DNA from: Streptomyces venezuelae
Lineage (GTDB): Bacteria; Actinomycetota; Actinomycetes; Streptomycetales; Streptomycetaceae
Direction of reading: 5' to 3'
NCBI RefSeq assembly: GCF_008642275.1
Contig: NZ_CP029189.1
Coordinates: 6,802,001 to 6,866,000, forward strand
DNA length: 64,000 bases
A program made the translations under genes and the position numbers. Under the pieces are notes generated by a model. It was not told where the DNA came from, did not search any database, and worked only from the letters and a program-made list of their open reading frames with translations. Every line of letters starts with the position of its first letter. Position 1 is the stretch's first letter. This document shows, piece by piece, positions 46,939 through 56,033 of this stretch.

Positions 46939-47871
46939 TCAGGCGGAGAACGTGGCCGCGTGCAGGATGAAGTAGAGGGTGACGGCCGCGTTCGCCGAAG
47001 AGAGGGCCGAGGCCGTCGCCCCGCCCGCCGCGGTCCAGACCGCCAGGCCGACCCGGGTGAACGCGGGCGGCCAGGCCCGGCCCACGGGCGCCGGACCCAA
47101 CAGCGCTGCCACGCGTCGCGGTACCGGCCCGGCCACCGCGAAGTGCGCCGCCGCGGGAGCCGCCCCGCCGCGCGAGATCAACGCGGCCTTGCCGATGGCC
47201 CGTGCCACGGTCCGCCTGCTGCCGACCCGTGTCGCGGCCTCCTCGTCGGCCCATCGCTCGGAGGTGTAGGTCACGGCCGTGCGCAGCGGTCGCAGGAAGG
47301 GATTCGCCCGCGCCGCCAGCCGGACCACCAGCAGGAACAGGTGGTGGCGGCAGCAGAGATGGGCGCGCTCGTGCGCGAACAGGGCCCGCCGCTCGCGGGA
47401 GGTGAGCGCCGCGAGCATGCCCGTGCTGACCACGATCCGGTCCCGGCGGCCCGGCAGGGCGTACGCGTACGGGGCTTCGTCCGGCAACACCGCCACCGGC
47501 CCCGGCCGAGCCGTACGAAGGGCTGCCTCCGCATTGCGCCGTACCCGCCGGTGCCGGTGCGCCGTGACGGAACAGGAGACCAGTACGGTCAGCAGCGCCG
47601 GGATGGCGAGCCGTCCGGCGACCTCGTCGTACGGGACGGCCTCCCGGACCTCCGGGTCCGACCAGCTGTCGGGCAGGGGATTTCCCGGGAGTTGCGCCGT
47701 GCCCACGACCATGAGCAGGGCGAGGCACAGTGTGCTGCAGCAGGCCAGTACAGCGGCGATGACGGCCAACAGCCGGGTCGCGGTGCGCGGGTGGAGGTGC
47801 TGTTCCGCCAGGCGTGCGATCGGCCAGGCGGTGAGCGGAAGGACGAGCGGCAGGAAGACGAAGACCCCCAT
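46939..47871 (-). CDS. M56/BlaR1-type membrane metallopeptidase
   Basis: 310 residues. Hydrophobic helices lie at about 1-20, 32-57, 88-105 and near the C-terminus. The zinc motif HERAH (HExxH) is at 167-171, and the third ligand is probably the Glu in SERWADEEAA (about 210). Domain order matches BlaR1-like peptidases without the penicillin-sensor domain. It is the second gene after a BlaI-type repressor, 4 nt downstream, so the peptidase is expected to inactivate the repressor on a membrane signal. The ligand is unknown. Confidence 0.88.
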   Translation of the reverse strand: MGVFVFLPLVLPLTAWPIARLAEQHLHPRTATRLLAVIAAVLACCSTLCLALLMVVGTAQLPGNPLPDSWSDPEVREAVPYDEVAGRLAIPALLTVLVSCSVTAHRHRRVRRNAEAALRTARPGPVAVLPDEAPYAYALPGRRDRIVVSTGMLAALTSRERRALFAHERAHLCCRHHLFLLVVRLAARANPFLRPLRTAVTYTSERWADEEAATRVGSRRTVARAIGKAALISRGGAAPAAAHFAVAGPVPRRVAALLGPAPVGRAWPPAFTRVGLAVWTAAGGATASALSSANAAVTLYFILHAATFSA

Positions 47872-47875
47872 GGCG

Positions 47876-48283
47876 TCAGTCTCCCTCCTCCTCGCCTGCC
47901 TGGGCCAGCAGGTCGCGGAGCAGCTGCTCGTCTCCCGGGGGCAGGGCGGTGACGAAGCTGGTGAGCACCGCGTGGCGGTCTTCCTCGCCGTCCAGGACCT
48001 TCCGCATGCGCAGCGCGGCAAGCCCGGCCTCGTCGGCGACCGGTGTCCACTGGAACGACCGGCCGACCCGCCGGCGCGCCACGGCACCCTTGGCGTGCAG
48101 CCGGGTCAGGATCGTGATCACCGTGGTGTATGCAAGCTCGCCTCCCAGGCGCTCCTGGACCCAGGCCACGGTGACCGGTTCCGGAGCCTCGCCCAGAGCG
48201 GACAGAACGGCGATCTCGAGCTCGCCCTGCCCGCGCCGGCGCGGGTGCCGCCCGTCGCCGCCTGCTCTGTGCTCGCCCGTCAT
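47876..48283 (-). CDS. BlaI/MecI/CopY-family transcriptional repressor
   Basis: A 135-residue winged-helix protein: ELEIAVLSALGEAPEPVTV (helices 1-2), a recognition region with AYTTVITILTRLHAKG (about 50-66), the wing VARRRVGRSFQWTPV, and a C-terminal dimerisation helix. Family members bind TACA-type dyads as dimers and are cleaved through a BlaR1-type peptidase, which is the next gene here. Two identical-arm dyads lie in this window (44,859 and 48,420), one of them in its own divergent promoter region. Confidence 0.9.
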   Translation of the reverse strand: MTGEHRAGGDGRHPRRRGQGELEIAVLSALGEAPEPVTVAWVQERLGGELAYTTVITILTRLHAKGAVARRRVGRSFQWTPVADEAGLAALRMRKVLDGEEDRHAVLTSFVTALPPGDEQLLRDLLAQAGEEEGD

Positions 48284-48419
48284 GCCGAATGGTCTCCATC
48301 TGCCGCGCCCCGGCCGTGGTGCCGGAGTGGTTCATCGTACTGACCTATGGCGCTGACCTCGCCGTGCGCTGCGGTTTCCCCTGTGTTGGTGAACCTGATC
48401 CGAGCGGGCCACGCATGTT

Positions 48420-48435
48420 TCTACATTGCTGTAGA
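48420..48435. promoter_or_regulatory. BlaI-type operator, copy 2
   Basis: TCTACA-TTGC-TGTAGA lies between the divergent repressor gene (start 48,283) and the tatA-like gene (start 48,485), 49 nt before the latter. It has the same arms as copy 1. The position fits repression of the tatA-like gene and autoregulation of the repressor operon. Confidence 0.75.
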
Positions 48436-48484
48436 TTCCCTGGCGCAGTGGATGCACAAGCGTGCAGGGAATCAAGGAGTCGCC

Positions 48485-48712
48485 GTGTTCGGCATCAGCG
48501 AGATGGCCATCGTCCTGATTCTGCTGGTGCTGCTTCTCGGTGCCCGGAAACTACCCGAACTCGCGAGGGCCGTGGGCAAGTCCGCCCGCATACTCAAGAG
48601 GGAGGTGCGCGCGGCGGACAACGAGCCGGCCGCCGGACCGAAGCGGGTGATTGAGGTGACTCCCGCTGACGTGATTGACCCCCGGCCGGACAGCGGCGCT
48701 TCCCGAAGCTGA
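48485..48712 (+). CDS. TatA/E-like twin-arginine translocase component
   Basis: 75 residues from a GTG with AAGGAG upstream. MFGISEMAIVLILLVLLLGA forms the short membrane helix. The hinge RKLPELARAVGKSARILKRE is the characteristic Tat amphipathic helix. A polar tail follows. It would polymerise with TatC/TatB to pass folded proteins, or be a specialised extra TatA. It is isolated from tatC and sits behind a BlaI-type operator, which is unusual for a Tat component. Confidence 0.85.
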   Translation: MFGISEMAIVLILLVLLLGARKLPELARAVGKSARILKREVRAADNEPAAGPKRVIEVTPADVIDPRPDSGASRS

Positions 48713-48731
48713 ACCCACTGAGGAGACGAGT

Positions 48732-48902
48732 GTGTCGGAGACCTGGTTCGCGATCGGCCTGGCCTCCGTAGGAGTGCTCCTCTCCATCGTCGGCGCCGCG
48801 CTCTACGTGCTCCCCGGCCCTGGAATCCCGGTGCTCGCCGTCGGCGTGACCCTCCTCGTCGCGGGTGTCGGACTCCTTGGCGCGGACGTGGGGCGAGGCT
48901 GA
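48732..48902 (+). CDS. Small two-helix membrane protein
   Basis: 56 residues from a GTG with GAGGAG upstream, 19 nt after the tatA-like gene and so probably co-transcribed. Two hydrophobic helices (about 5-27 and 31-50) are joined by LPGPGIP. No family recognised. It may assist the Tat-like protein. Confidence 0.65.
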   Translation: MSETWFAIGLASVGVLLSIVGAALYVLPGPGIPVLAVGVTLLVAGVGLLGADVGRG

Positions 48903-49250
48903 GGCCCTGCCCAGGGGCTCGCGATGGCAGTGAGGGGTGCCGACAGGCAGCCGCGGGACGCGGATACCCCGTTGCCGGCGGCCCCGGCTCGCCGCCGGGG
49001 CCGCCTCGGAGGGGTGCGGTTCGGGGCCGTCCCCCGTTGGTGGGCCGAGAACCACCGACTGGTCCGATTCCTGCCCGGGGGCAACGGTAGCTGCATGTGT
49101 AGCCGCCTTGCCCCTGAACTCTCTTGTGGGTGATGGCTCCCTGAGCTCGGGCTCCGGCCGGCACGGCTGCTCCGAGCGCGGTGGCCGGCAAGCCGCAGCC
49201 CGACGGGAAGTTCGGCCGGTGCAGCCGATTGGCTGCAATATCCTTCTGCC
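48903..49250. other. Gap with a short palindrome
   Basis: About 350 bp with no supported gene; minus-strand frames here have no recognisable product. TGCAGCC-GATT-GGCTGCA (49,220-49,237) is a perfect dyad immediately before the next gene and could be its operator. Confidence 0.4.
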
Positions 49251-49553
49251 GTGGTGAACTGGCGGCGCTCTCTGGTGCATGGGTTCTGGGCTTTGGACCG
49301 GGCCATGGGCGGGCAACGGCGTCCGACGCGGATCCAGAAGTGGGTGGCTCGGCACCGGCTCGGCACAGGCCTGTGCGTCGCCGTGCCCACCACCCTCCTC
49401 CTCGTGTTGCTGTCGCCCGAGGAGGGGCCGGATAATCCCCTGCTCGCTGTGCTGTTCGGGCTGCTCATGGGGCTTGTCTTTGGTCTCACAGCCGCTTCGG
49501 AGCGGCTCCGGCAACGTCGGCTCAAGCGTGTGGGGATATGGGACGGATCTTGA
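49251..49553 (+). CDS. Small membrane protein of unknown function
   Basis: 100 residues from GTG GTG AAC. A basic N-terminus (about 1-37) is followed by two hydrophobic helices (about 40-55 and 64-82) and a basic tail with ERLRQRRLKR. No ribosome site is evident, but a dyad precedes it. No family recognised. Confidence 0.5.
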   Translation: MVNWRRSLVHGFWALDRAMGGQRRPTRIQKWVARHRLGTGLCVAVPTTLLLVLLSPEEGPDNPLLAVLFGLLMGLVFGLTAASERLRQRRLKRVGIWDGS

Positions 49554-49719
49554 GAGGGCCGGTGGCTGCGCTGCGGCAGAGCCGGAGATGACTTCTGACT
49601 GCACCGTGGTGCCGATGGACGAGGGGACAGGCCCCCGCGTCCCGTGTTGCCGTTCGTAGCCTGGTTCAGGATACGGACCCGCTGGGGCAACTGCCGTTCT
49701 GGCGGTGCATTCTTGATCG

Positions 49720-51660
49720 GTGGCGAATCTCTCTCGGTCCCAACTTCATTTGCCCGATGGCTGGATGGTCGTATGCGGCGACGACGGTCTGGCCAGGCGG
49801 CTGGCCGGCGAACTCCGGGACGTGTACCGGGAGCGTGTGACGCTGGTGGTGCCCGAGGCCCGCGCGCCGCAGCCGGCGGTGGGGCGACAGTCCGGGCGGG
49901 CCCCCGGACTGCTCAGCCGCGTACCGGTGGCCAGGAACGCCCGCGTTCCGGCGACCGAGCAGCCGGACCCGCACCTGCGTGTCGTGGAAGGGGCCGAACC
50001 GGACGAAGAGCTGTTGGCCGCAGCCGGAGTTGAGCGGGCCGCCGCACTGGCGCTGGTGTACGAGGACGACGAGACCAACGTGCGCGCGGCTCTGGTGGCC
50101 CGTCGGCTCAACCCCAGGCTCCGGCTGGTGATCAGGCTCTACAATCGGAAGCTGGGGCAGCACCTGGAGGAGCTGCTCGACCAGGCGGCGATCATCGCGG
50201 AACCCGGACTCGATCTGCGGGAACTTGACGCGTCGACCACGGTCCTGTCCGACGCCGACACCGCCGCGCCGGCCCTGGCCGCCTCTGCTGTCGCGGGCAC
50301 CAGCAAGATCGTGCAGGCGGACGGGCTGCTGCTCAGGGCGGTCGAGCGCACCCCGCCGGGCAGAGGTCAGGTCGCCGACCCGGGGTTGTGCACCCTCGCC
50401 CTGCTGTCGGCGACCACGGGCGACCCGGCCGGTACGGAGGGCTCGGAACACAGTGGTGACCGCGGGCCGCAGCTGCTGCCGGACGACCGGGCGGTCGCCG
50501 CCGCGACGGGCCGTGGCATCGTGGCCCTGGAAGCCGTTTCACATGCCGGCCCCGTCGTGTCGGCGGGCCGTTTGGCGGGGGCGACGCTGCCCGTCGCCTC
50601 GCTGTTCTCCCGTCGGCTGCGGTGGTCCCTGGCAGGGATCGTCGCGGCCGTGGCCGCGCTGGCGGTGGCCTCCTGGATCACGACCGGAGACCATCCACTG
50701 CACGCGGCCTACATCACGCTCCTCGACATCTTCGCGATCAACGATCCCGCGGTGGAGGAACCGGCCGAGCGCAAGACACTGCAGATCCTGGCCGGGTTCG
50801 TGGGCCTGCTCCTGCTGCCGGTGCTCGTGGCGGCGGCACTGGAGGGACTGGGGGCGTTCCGGACCGCGACCGCGCTGCGCCGGCCGGCCCGCCGGACTTC
50901 CGGCCATGTCGTGCTGCTGGGGCTCGGCAAGATCGGGACACGCGTGCTGGCCCGGCTGAGGGAGCTGGAGATCCCGGTGGTGTGCGTGGAGTCCGACCCG
51001 GAAGCCAGGGGCATCGAGCTCGCGCGCCGTCTGCGCGTCCCCGTCGTCCTCGGCGACGTGACCGAGGAGGGCGTGCTCGAAGCAGCCCGGGTCGGCAAGG
51101 CGCACTCCCTGCTCGCCCTGACCAGCGCGGACATCACGAACCTGGAAGCAGCCCTGTACGCGAGGGCGGTCCGGCCCGATCTGCGGGTCGTGATGCGGCT
51201 CTACGAGGACGACTTCGCCACCGCCGTGTACCGCACCCTGCGCGCCACGCACCCGGACGCCCTCACCCGAAGCCGCAGCGTGACCCACCTGGCGGCACCC
51301 GCCTTCGCTGGCGCGATGATGGGGCGGCAGGTCCTCGGGGCGATACCGGTCGAGCGCCGCGTGCTGCTGTTCGCAGCCCTGGTGGTGGCCGGTCATCCGC
51401 AGCTGGAGGGGCGGACCATCGCCGAATCGTTCCGGCCCGGTGCCTGGCGTGTGATCGCCCTGGACACCAGCGCACCCGAGGACCGGCGCCCCGATCTGGC
51501 CGCTGCACCTGGGGACAGCCGTCTTCCCGAGGCGGGCCTGGTCTGGGATCTGCACCCCGGGTACGTCCTCAAGGCTCAGGACCGGGTGGTTCTGGCGGCC
51601 ACCCGCCGTGGTCTGGCGGAGTTGCTCGGGCGTGGCGCCGTTTCCGCTTCTGGGACGTGA
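49720..51660 (+). CDS. CASTOR/POLLUX-type ion channel with RCK (TrkA-N) domains
   Basis: 646 residues from a GTG. An N-terminal RCK-like nucleotide-binding domain (about 14-195, starting WMVVCGDDGLARRLAG) leads to two transmembrane helices (about 299-320 and 352-377) that flank the pore-like loop HAAYITLLDIFAINDP. A second RCK domain (from HVVLLGLGKIGTRVLARL, about 395) contains MRLYEDDFATAVYR, and a final regulatory part closes the protein. It probably gates K+ or Ca2+ in response to ligand. Two fragments of a second copy are in the window (59,366-59,495 and 62,008-62,190). Confidence 0.86.
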   Translation: MANLSRSQLHLPDGWMVVCGDDGLARRLAGELRDVYRERVTLVVPEARAPQPAVGRQSGRAPGLLSRVPVARNARVPATEQPDPHLRVVEGAEPDEELLAAAGVERAAALALVYEDDETNVRAALVARRLNPRLRLVIRLYNRKLGQHLEELLDQAAIIAEPGLDLRELDASTTVLSDADTAAPALAASAVAGTSKIVQADGLLLRAVERTPPGRGQVADPGLCTLALLSATTGDPAGTEGSEHSGDRGPQLLPDDRAVAAATGRGIVALEAVSHAGPVVSAGRLAGATLPVASLFSRRLRWSLAGIVAAVAALAVASWITTGDHPLHAAYITLLDIFAINDPAVEEPAERKTLQILAGFVGLLLLPVLVAAALEGLGAFRTATALRRPARRTSGHVVLLGLGKIGTRVLARLRELEIPVVCVESDPEARGIELARRLRVPVVLGDVTEEGVLEAARVGKAHSLLALTSADITNLEAALYARAVRPDLRVVMRLYEDDFATAVYRTLRATHPDALTRSRSVTHLAAPAFAGAMMGRQVLGAIPVERRVLLFAALVVAGHPQLEGRTIAESFRPGAWRVIALDTSAPEDRRPDLAAAPGDSRLPEAGLVWDLHPGYVLKAQDRVVLAATRRGLAELLGRGAVSASGT

Positions 51661-51694
51661 CGGCTGATACCGGGAGCCGAGCAGCCTGCCGGTC

Positions 51695-51979
51695 TCACAG
51701 GGCGTCAATTCTGGTGCACACGTCGATGCCGAGCGCGGTGTGTCCCCGACGGGTCAGCGCCTCCACGAGCCGGCCGGCCCCGCAGCCGATGTCCAGCACA
51801 CGGCCTCTGCACCGCCGCAGTACGGCCCGGTCGCCGGCGTCCGCCCGCGCACACCACCGTCCGAGGTCCAGCGGCAGATACCAGCCCTCGGCGTGACGCA
51901 GTGAAAGCTCACCCTGCTGAGTACGGATCGCCGCCGCGTACGGGCCTGTGTTCCATCCTTCTCGGTCGCGGGCGGTCAC
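51695..51979 (-). pseudogene. 5' fragment of a SAM methyltransferase gene
   Basis: From a GTG, 94 residues: LRHAEGWYLPLDLGRWC, then motif I VLDIGCGAGRLVEALTRRG and LGIDVC, then a stop after RIDAL. Full-length relatives of this type have about 200 residues and continue with the rest of the Rossmann fold. The end abuts the channel gene (34 nt). Only the SAM loop is left, so activity is unlikely. Confidence 0.7.
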
Positions 51980-52413
51980 CTTTCATGTGTCGCCACACGA
52001 CCTGCTCGACTTGTGCCGGCCGAGGCGGATTCCACCCGATCGGATCGCGCTCCGATACCGCATGCCAGGGGCACGTCCCCCGCCGGGCCAGAAACCGTTC
52101 CCCGAGGTCGGACGGCTACCCGCATGCACCCCGGTGACCACCCTCCTGCTCAACATCTGGACATACCGGGCCACGAACGCCGCGGAACGATGGCTCGCGG
52201 ACACCCCCGGCGATGCGGTCACCAGTGCCGACGCACAGTCCAGAACCCTGTACATCCATGTCCGCACCCCCGGAGACCTCTACCCGATCAAGGACCTGCT
52301 CGGCGACCTCGGTCGCGGGATGACGTTCCGACGGGACACGGCCTCGCCGGGCCGCGATGGCGCTGGATAGACACGTTGCCGAACGCGCCGCGACAGCCCT
52401 CGTACGTGCCTCG
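51980..52413. other. Gap with one doubtful small frame
   Basis: About 430 bp between the methyltransferase fragment and the SulP gene. A plus-strand frame 52,134-52,370 (GTG start, 78 residues; LLLNIWTYRATNAAERW, RTLYIHVRTPGDLYPIKD) has protein-like composition but no ribosome site and no known family. Confidence 0.3.
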
Positions 52414-53934
52414 TCAGTGGCTACCGGCGAGTTCGCCGGTGAGCTTCCCGTGGAGGTAGGCGCTCGGGTTGTTCAGGCCGGTGATCTCGACGGACTTGCC
52501 GCGCTGGGCGTACTTGATCTCGATCGCGTCCAGGGCGGCGACGGACGAGGCGTCCCAGATGTGCGCCGCACTCAGGTCGATGACGACCCTGTCGGGGTCG
52601 GAGGCGTAGTCGAACCGGCCGACGAGATCGTTGGACGAAGCGAAGAACAGCTCGCCGGTGACCCGGTAGACCACGGTGCTGCCGTCGGGGTCGACCACGG
52701 CGGTGACCTCGGCGAGGTGGGCGACGCGCTTGGCGAAGATGACCATGGCGGTGACCGAGCCGACGACGACGCCTACCGCGAGGTTGTGGGTGGCCACCAC
52801 GCAGGCAACGGTGATCACCATGACGGCGATCTCGCCCGCGGGCATCCGCTTGAGCGTCTTGGGCGCGATGGAGTGCCAGTCGAAGGTTGCGAAGCAGACC
52901 ATGACCATGACGGCGACCAAGGCGGCCATCGGGATGTCGGACACGATCGGGCCGAACACGATGCACAGCACCATCAGGAACACGCCCGCGAGGAACGTCG
53001 ACATGCGGGTGCGGGCGCCGGAGACCTTCACGTTGATCATCGTCTGACCGATCATGGCGCAGCCGCCCATGCCTCCGAAAAACCCGGTGACGATATTGGC
53101 GATGCCCTGGCCGATCGACTCCCGGGTCTTGTTGGAAGGGGTGTCGGTGATGTCGTCGACCAGCTTCGCGGTCATCAAGGACTCCATCAGGCCGACCAGC
53201 GCCATGGCGAATGCGTACGGGGCGATCGTCGTCAGCGTGTCCAGGGTGAACGGCACGTCCGGCAGGCCCGGCACCGGGAGGGACGAGGGCAGCTCACCCT
53301 TGTCGCCGACGGTCGGCACCGCGATGGCCGCGCCGACGGTGATCGCGGTCAGAATGACGATCGATACCAGCGGGGCCGGGATCACGGTGGTGACCTTCGG
53401 GAAGAACACCATGAGCCCCAGGCCGGCGGCGATCAGCGGATAGACGGCCCACGGAACGTCTCGCATCTCGGGGACCTGGGCCATGAAGACCAGGATGGCG
53501 AGCGAGTTGACGAAGCCGACCATGACGGAACGAGGGATGAACCGAATCAGCCGCGCGACACCCAGGGCGCCTAGGGCGATCTGGAAGACGCCGGCCAGGA
53601 TGACGGCCGCGATGAGGTAGCCGAGACCGTGCTCGCGGTTCAGCGGGGCTATGACGAGCGCGACGGCGCCGGTGGCGGCTGAGATCATCGCCCGCCGGCC
53701 GCCGACGATCGAGATGACGACGGCCATGGTGAATGAGGCGAACAGGCCGAGCGCCGGGTCGACACCGGCAATGATCGAGAACGAGATGGCCTCGGGGATG
53801 AGGGCCAGAGCGACGACCAGCCCGCCGAGCACCTCGGTGCGCCAGACCTTCAGGTCCGAGATCCAGTCGGGCTTCAGGCCACGCAGGCGCGCAGCCGGGG
53901 ACACAGCAGTGGCGGCAGAAGGCAAGGGAGACAA
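52414..53934 (-). CDS. SulP-family anion transporter with STAS domain
   Basis: About 506 residues from a TTG at 53,934 (GTG at 53,904 is an alternative; the frame opens to 54,927 without support). It has 11-14 helices. The first conserved segment is GGLVVALALIPEAISFS, then GGRRAMISAATGAVA and FFGGMGGCAMIGQTMIN, and the C-terminal STAS domain (about 405-500) has VVIDLSAAHIWDASSV. It moves sulfate, bicarbonate or dicarboxylate; which one is not decidable. No carbonic anhydrase or sulfate gene is adjacent. Confidence 0.9.
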   Translation of the reverse strand: MSPLPSAATAVSPAARLRGLKPDWISDLKVWRTEVLGGLVVALALIPEAISFSIIAGVDPALGLFASFTMAVVISIVGGRRAMISAATGAVALVIAPLNREHGLGYLIAAVILAGVFQIALGALGVARLIRFIPRSVMVGFVNSLAILVFMAQVPEMRDVPWAVYPLIAAGLGLMVFFPKVTTVIPAPLVSIVILTAITVGAAIAVPTVGDKGELPSSLPVPGLPDVPFTLDTLTTIAPYAFAMALVGLMESLMTAKLVDDITDTPSNKTRESIGQGIANIVTGFFGGMGGCAMIGQTMINVKVSGARTRMSTFLAGVFLMVLCIVFGPIVSDIPMAALVAVMVMVCFATFDWHSIAPKTLKRMPAGEIAVMVITVACVVATHNLAVGVVVGSVTAMVIFAKRVAHLAEVTAVVDPDGSTVVYRVTGELFFASSNDLVGRFDYASDPDRVVIDLSAAHIWDASSVAALDAIEIKYAQRGKSVEITGLNNPSAYLHGKLTGELAGSH

Positions 53935-54347
53935 GACCTGTCGTGTTCGGGCGCATCCCGCTCGGCGGGGCGGGCGGGAGGACGCGGCGGTGCCGGGTCG
54001 GCACCCCGCAGGGGGCTCCGACGGGCTCGGAACCGGAACGCCGGGAAGGGGGGACGGTCCCTGCGGTGAGGGGTGCGAGGGTGTTACGTCCTGGCGCGAA
54101 GCGTCACGGTGGGCAGGCGGCGGCGTCGAACGGGATGGGCACGCGCACGCTTCTCTCCTGCAGCAATCGGAAATGGCCGGGGGCGTCGTAGGCCTGACGC
54201 GGCAAATGGCGGGACCAACCCTCGGTCGGCCCTCGCCGCGATCCACCATACCGGGACGCCGGGGCAGGGATCGGCGCCGCTCAGGTCTGCCGAGGTGGCG
54301 GAGGGTGCCCGCCCGCATCCCGACCTGCGGGGCCGTGCCCTGACGGA
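53935..54347. other. Gap between SulP and PadR genes
   Basis: About 410 bp that contain only the presumed SulP promoter region. Long frames on both strands are low-complexity antisense extensions of the neighbours. I see no gene, repeat or hairpin that I can support. Confidence 0.4.
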
Positions 54348-54992
54348 TCACTCGTGGCCGAATTGCTCGGGCCAGTGCGCCCGCCGATCGATCCGCTGCA
54401 TTTCCGTCGGCGGAGCTTGGGCGGCGCGCGGGTCCTCGGGCCAGCCCTCGACGATTCCGGCGGCCCACTCGGCCCACGAGGCGACGAGGCGGTAGTACTC
54501 GGTGAGGAAGCCGCCGACGAGCATGGTCTGAGCGGTTCGCTCGGGAAAGGGGCCCGTTCCGGCCCTGTAGGCCTCGATGGCGGCGAGATTGTCCTCGTTG
54601 CGTTCGTCGGCCCATGCGCGAGCGGCTCGGAGAGTGGCGAGGGTGTCGGTTCTGGTGCCGGAGTCGGCGAAGAAGATCTGGAGCAGCTGCTCGGATTCCA
54701 GGGCCGGGCCGGTTCCGGGCACGTGGAGCCAGGAGGCGAGTGCCTGGCGGCCGTCGGGGGTGATGCCGTAGACGGTGCGGGGGCGCCGGCCCACCGCCTC
54801 CCGGCTGGCTTCTGCCAGGCCGAGCCGGACGAGCTTCTTCGGCTCCTCGTAGATCTTGCTCTGCGCGCGGGGCCAGATCCGTCCCAGACTCCGGTCCATC
54901 TGCTGGGCGAGCTCGTACGTACTCCACCGCCGGACCGCCAGCAGGCCGAGGACGGCATAGGAGGTGGTGGTGAGCGTCGGGGTGGTTGACAT
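54348..54992 (-). CDS. PadR-family transcriptional regulator
   Basis: 214 residues. The N-terminal winged helix (about 8-85) has SYAVLGLLAVRRWSTYEL, QSKIYEEPKKLVRLGLAE and TVYGITPDGRQAL. A C-terminal Vir-like helical domain (about 95-200) is used for dimerisation. Such proteins repress neighbouring genes until a small ligand binds. It is divergent from a methyltransferase gene across 49 bp, the probable target. Confidence 0.9.
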   Translation of the reverse strand: MSTTPTLTTTSYAVLGLLAVRRWSTYELAQQMDRSLGRIWPRAQSKIYEEPKKLVRLGLAEASREAVGRRPRTVYGITPDGRQALASWLHVPGTGPALESEQLLQIFFADSGTRTDTLATLRAARAWADERNEDNLAAIEAYRAGTGPFPERTAQTMLVGGFLTEYYRLVASWAEWAAGIVEGWPEDPRAAQAPPTEMQRIDRRAHWPEQFGHE

Positions 54993-55041
54993 GGTGCCCT
55001 CTGAGGCGTATGCCGGAAATGGTTAGTCCCTTTGGGAGTAT

Positions 55042-55917
55042 ATGTCACAGGTGGTGATCGGGATGCCCGAGGTGATGAGGGCCGATCCGGCCAACGTCGA
55101 GCAGGCCCGCGCGTGGGACGGTGACGAGGGCGCCTACTGGGCGCAGCACGCTGATGTGTTCGACAGAGCCCTGCGGGCCTACCACGATGCGTTCTTCGAG
55201 GCGGCGGGTATCGGGCCCGATGAGACGGTGCTGGACATCGGTTGTGGAACGGGGGAGACCGCTCGGGACGCCGCACGGTTCGCCACGAATGGACGGGTGG
55301 TCGGGATGGATCTTTCTGCCGCCATGCTTCGAGAGGCACGGCGCCGCGCGGTCACAGAAAATCTGAACAACGTCGTTTTCGAGCAGGCGGACGTCCAGGT
55401 TCACCCGATGCCGCGGGAGGTGTTCGACGTCGCGATCAGCCGGACGGGGACAATGTTCTTCGCCGACGTGGTCGCCGCCTTCCGTAACATCGCTGCGGCA
55501 CTCCGTCCCGGTGGCCGGTTCGTGCAACTCGTCTGGCAGGAGCCGACCCGCAACGAGTGGTTTTCCGACTTCCGGGAGGCCATGGCCGCAGGGCGCACCA
55601 TGCCCACACCGCCGCCGGGGGCTCCGGGCCCGTTCGCTCTGGCGGACCCCGACCGCATCCCTGCTGTATTGGCCGGCTCCGGATTCACCGACATCGTCAT
55701 CCGGGGGCAGGACGCTCCGATGTGGTTCGGGGCGGAGGCCGACGCCGCGCACCGCTTCGTGATCGGCTTGCTCGGCTGGATGCTCGAGGATCTCGACGAG
55801 GGGGGACGGGCTGGTGCTCTACGCGCCCTGCGTGACTCGCTGACGCGGCATGAGCAGCCCGACGGCGTTTTCTACGCGTCGGCCACCTGGCTCGTGAAGG
55901 CCGTCCGCGAGGCCTGA
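55042..55917 (+). CDS. Class I SAM-dependent methyltransferase
   Basis: 291 residues (GGGAG before the ATG; a second in-frame ATG at 55,063). Motif I VLDIGCGTGETARDAA (about 64-79), VVGMDLSAAML, then the UbiE/COQ5-like segment PRPGGRFVQLVWQEP-type strand (ALRPGGRFVQLVW). The substrate is unknown. Divergence from a PadR regulator suggests inducible detoxification or modification of a small molecule. Confidence 0.88.
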   Translation: MSQVVIGMPEVMRADPANVEQARAWDGDEGAYWAQHADVFDRALRAYHDAFFEAAGIGPDETVLDIGCGTGETARDAARFATNGRVVGMDLSAAMLREARRRAVTENLNNVVFEQADVQVHPMPREVFDVAISRTGTMFFADVVAAFRNIAAALRPGGRFVQLVWQEPTRNEWFSDFREAMAAGRTMPTPPPGAPGPFALADPDRIPAVLAGSGFTDIVIRGQDAPMWFGAEADAAHRFVIGLLGWMLEDLDEGGRAGALRALRDSLTRHEQPDGVFYASATWLVKAVREA

Positions 55918-56033
55918 GGGCGCGACCTCGATCGGTGCACTGATGTGTCCGAACGATGATCCGATCAGTGAATGTGTATCCCCCAGGTGCGAGGATGGAG
56001 CCTGAGGTAGTCCACTGCCTGCCAGGGGGCACG

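Noticed and set aside
52414..54927. An 837-residue SulP protein with a long N-terminal extension
   Set aside because: The extension is low-complexity and passes antisense to other genes; SulP similarity begins close to 53,904-53,934.
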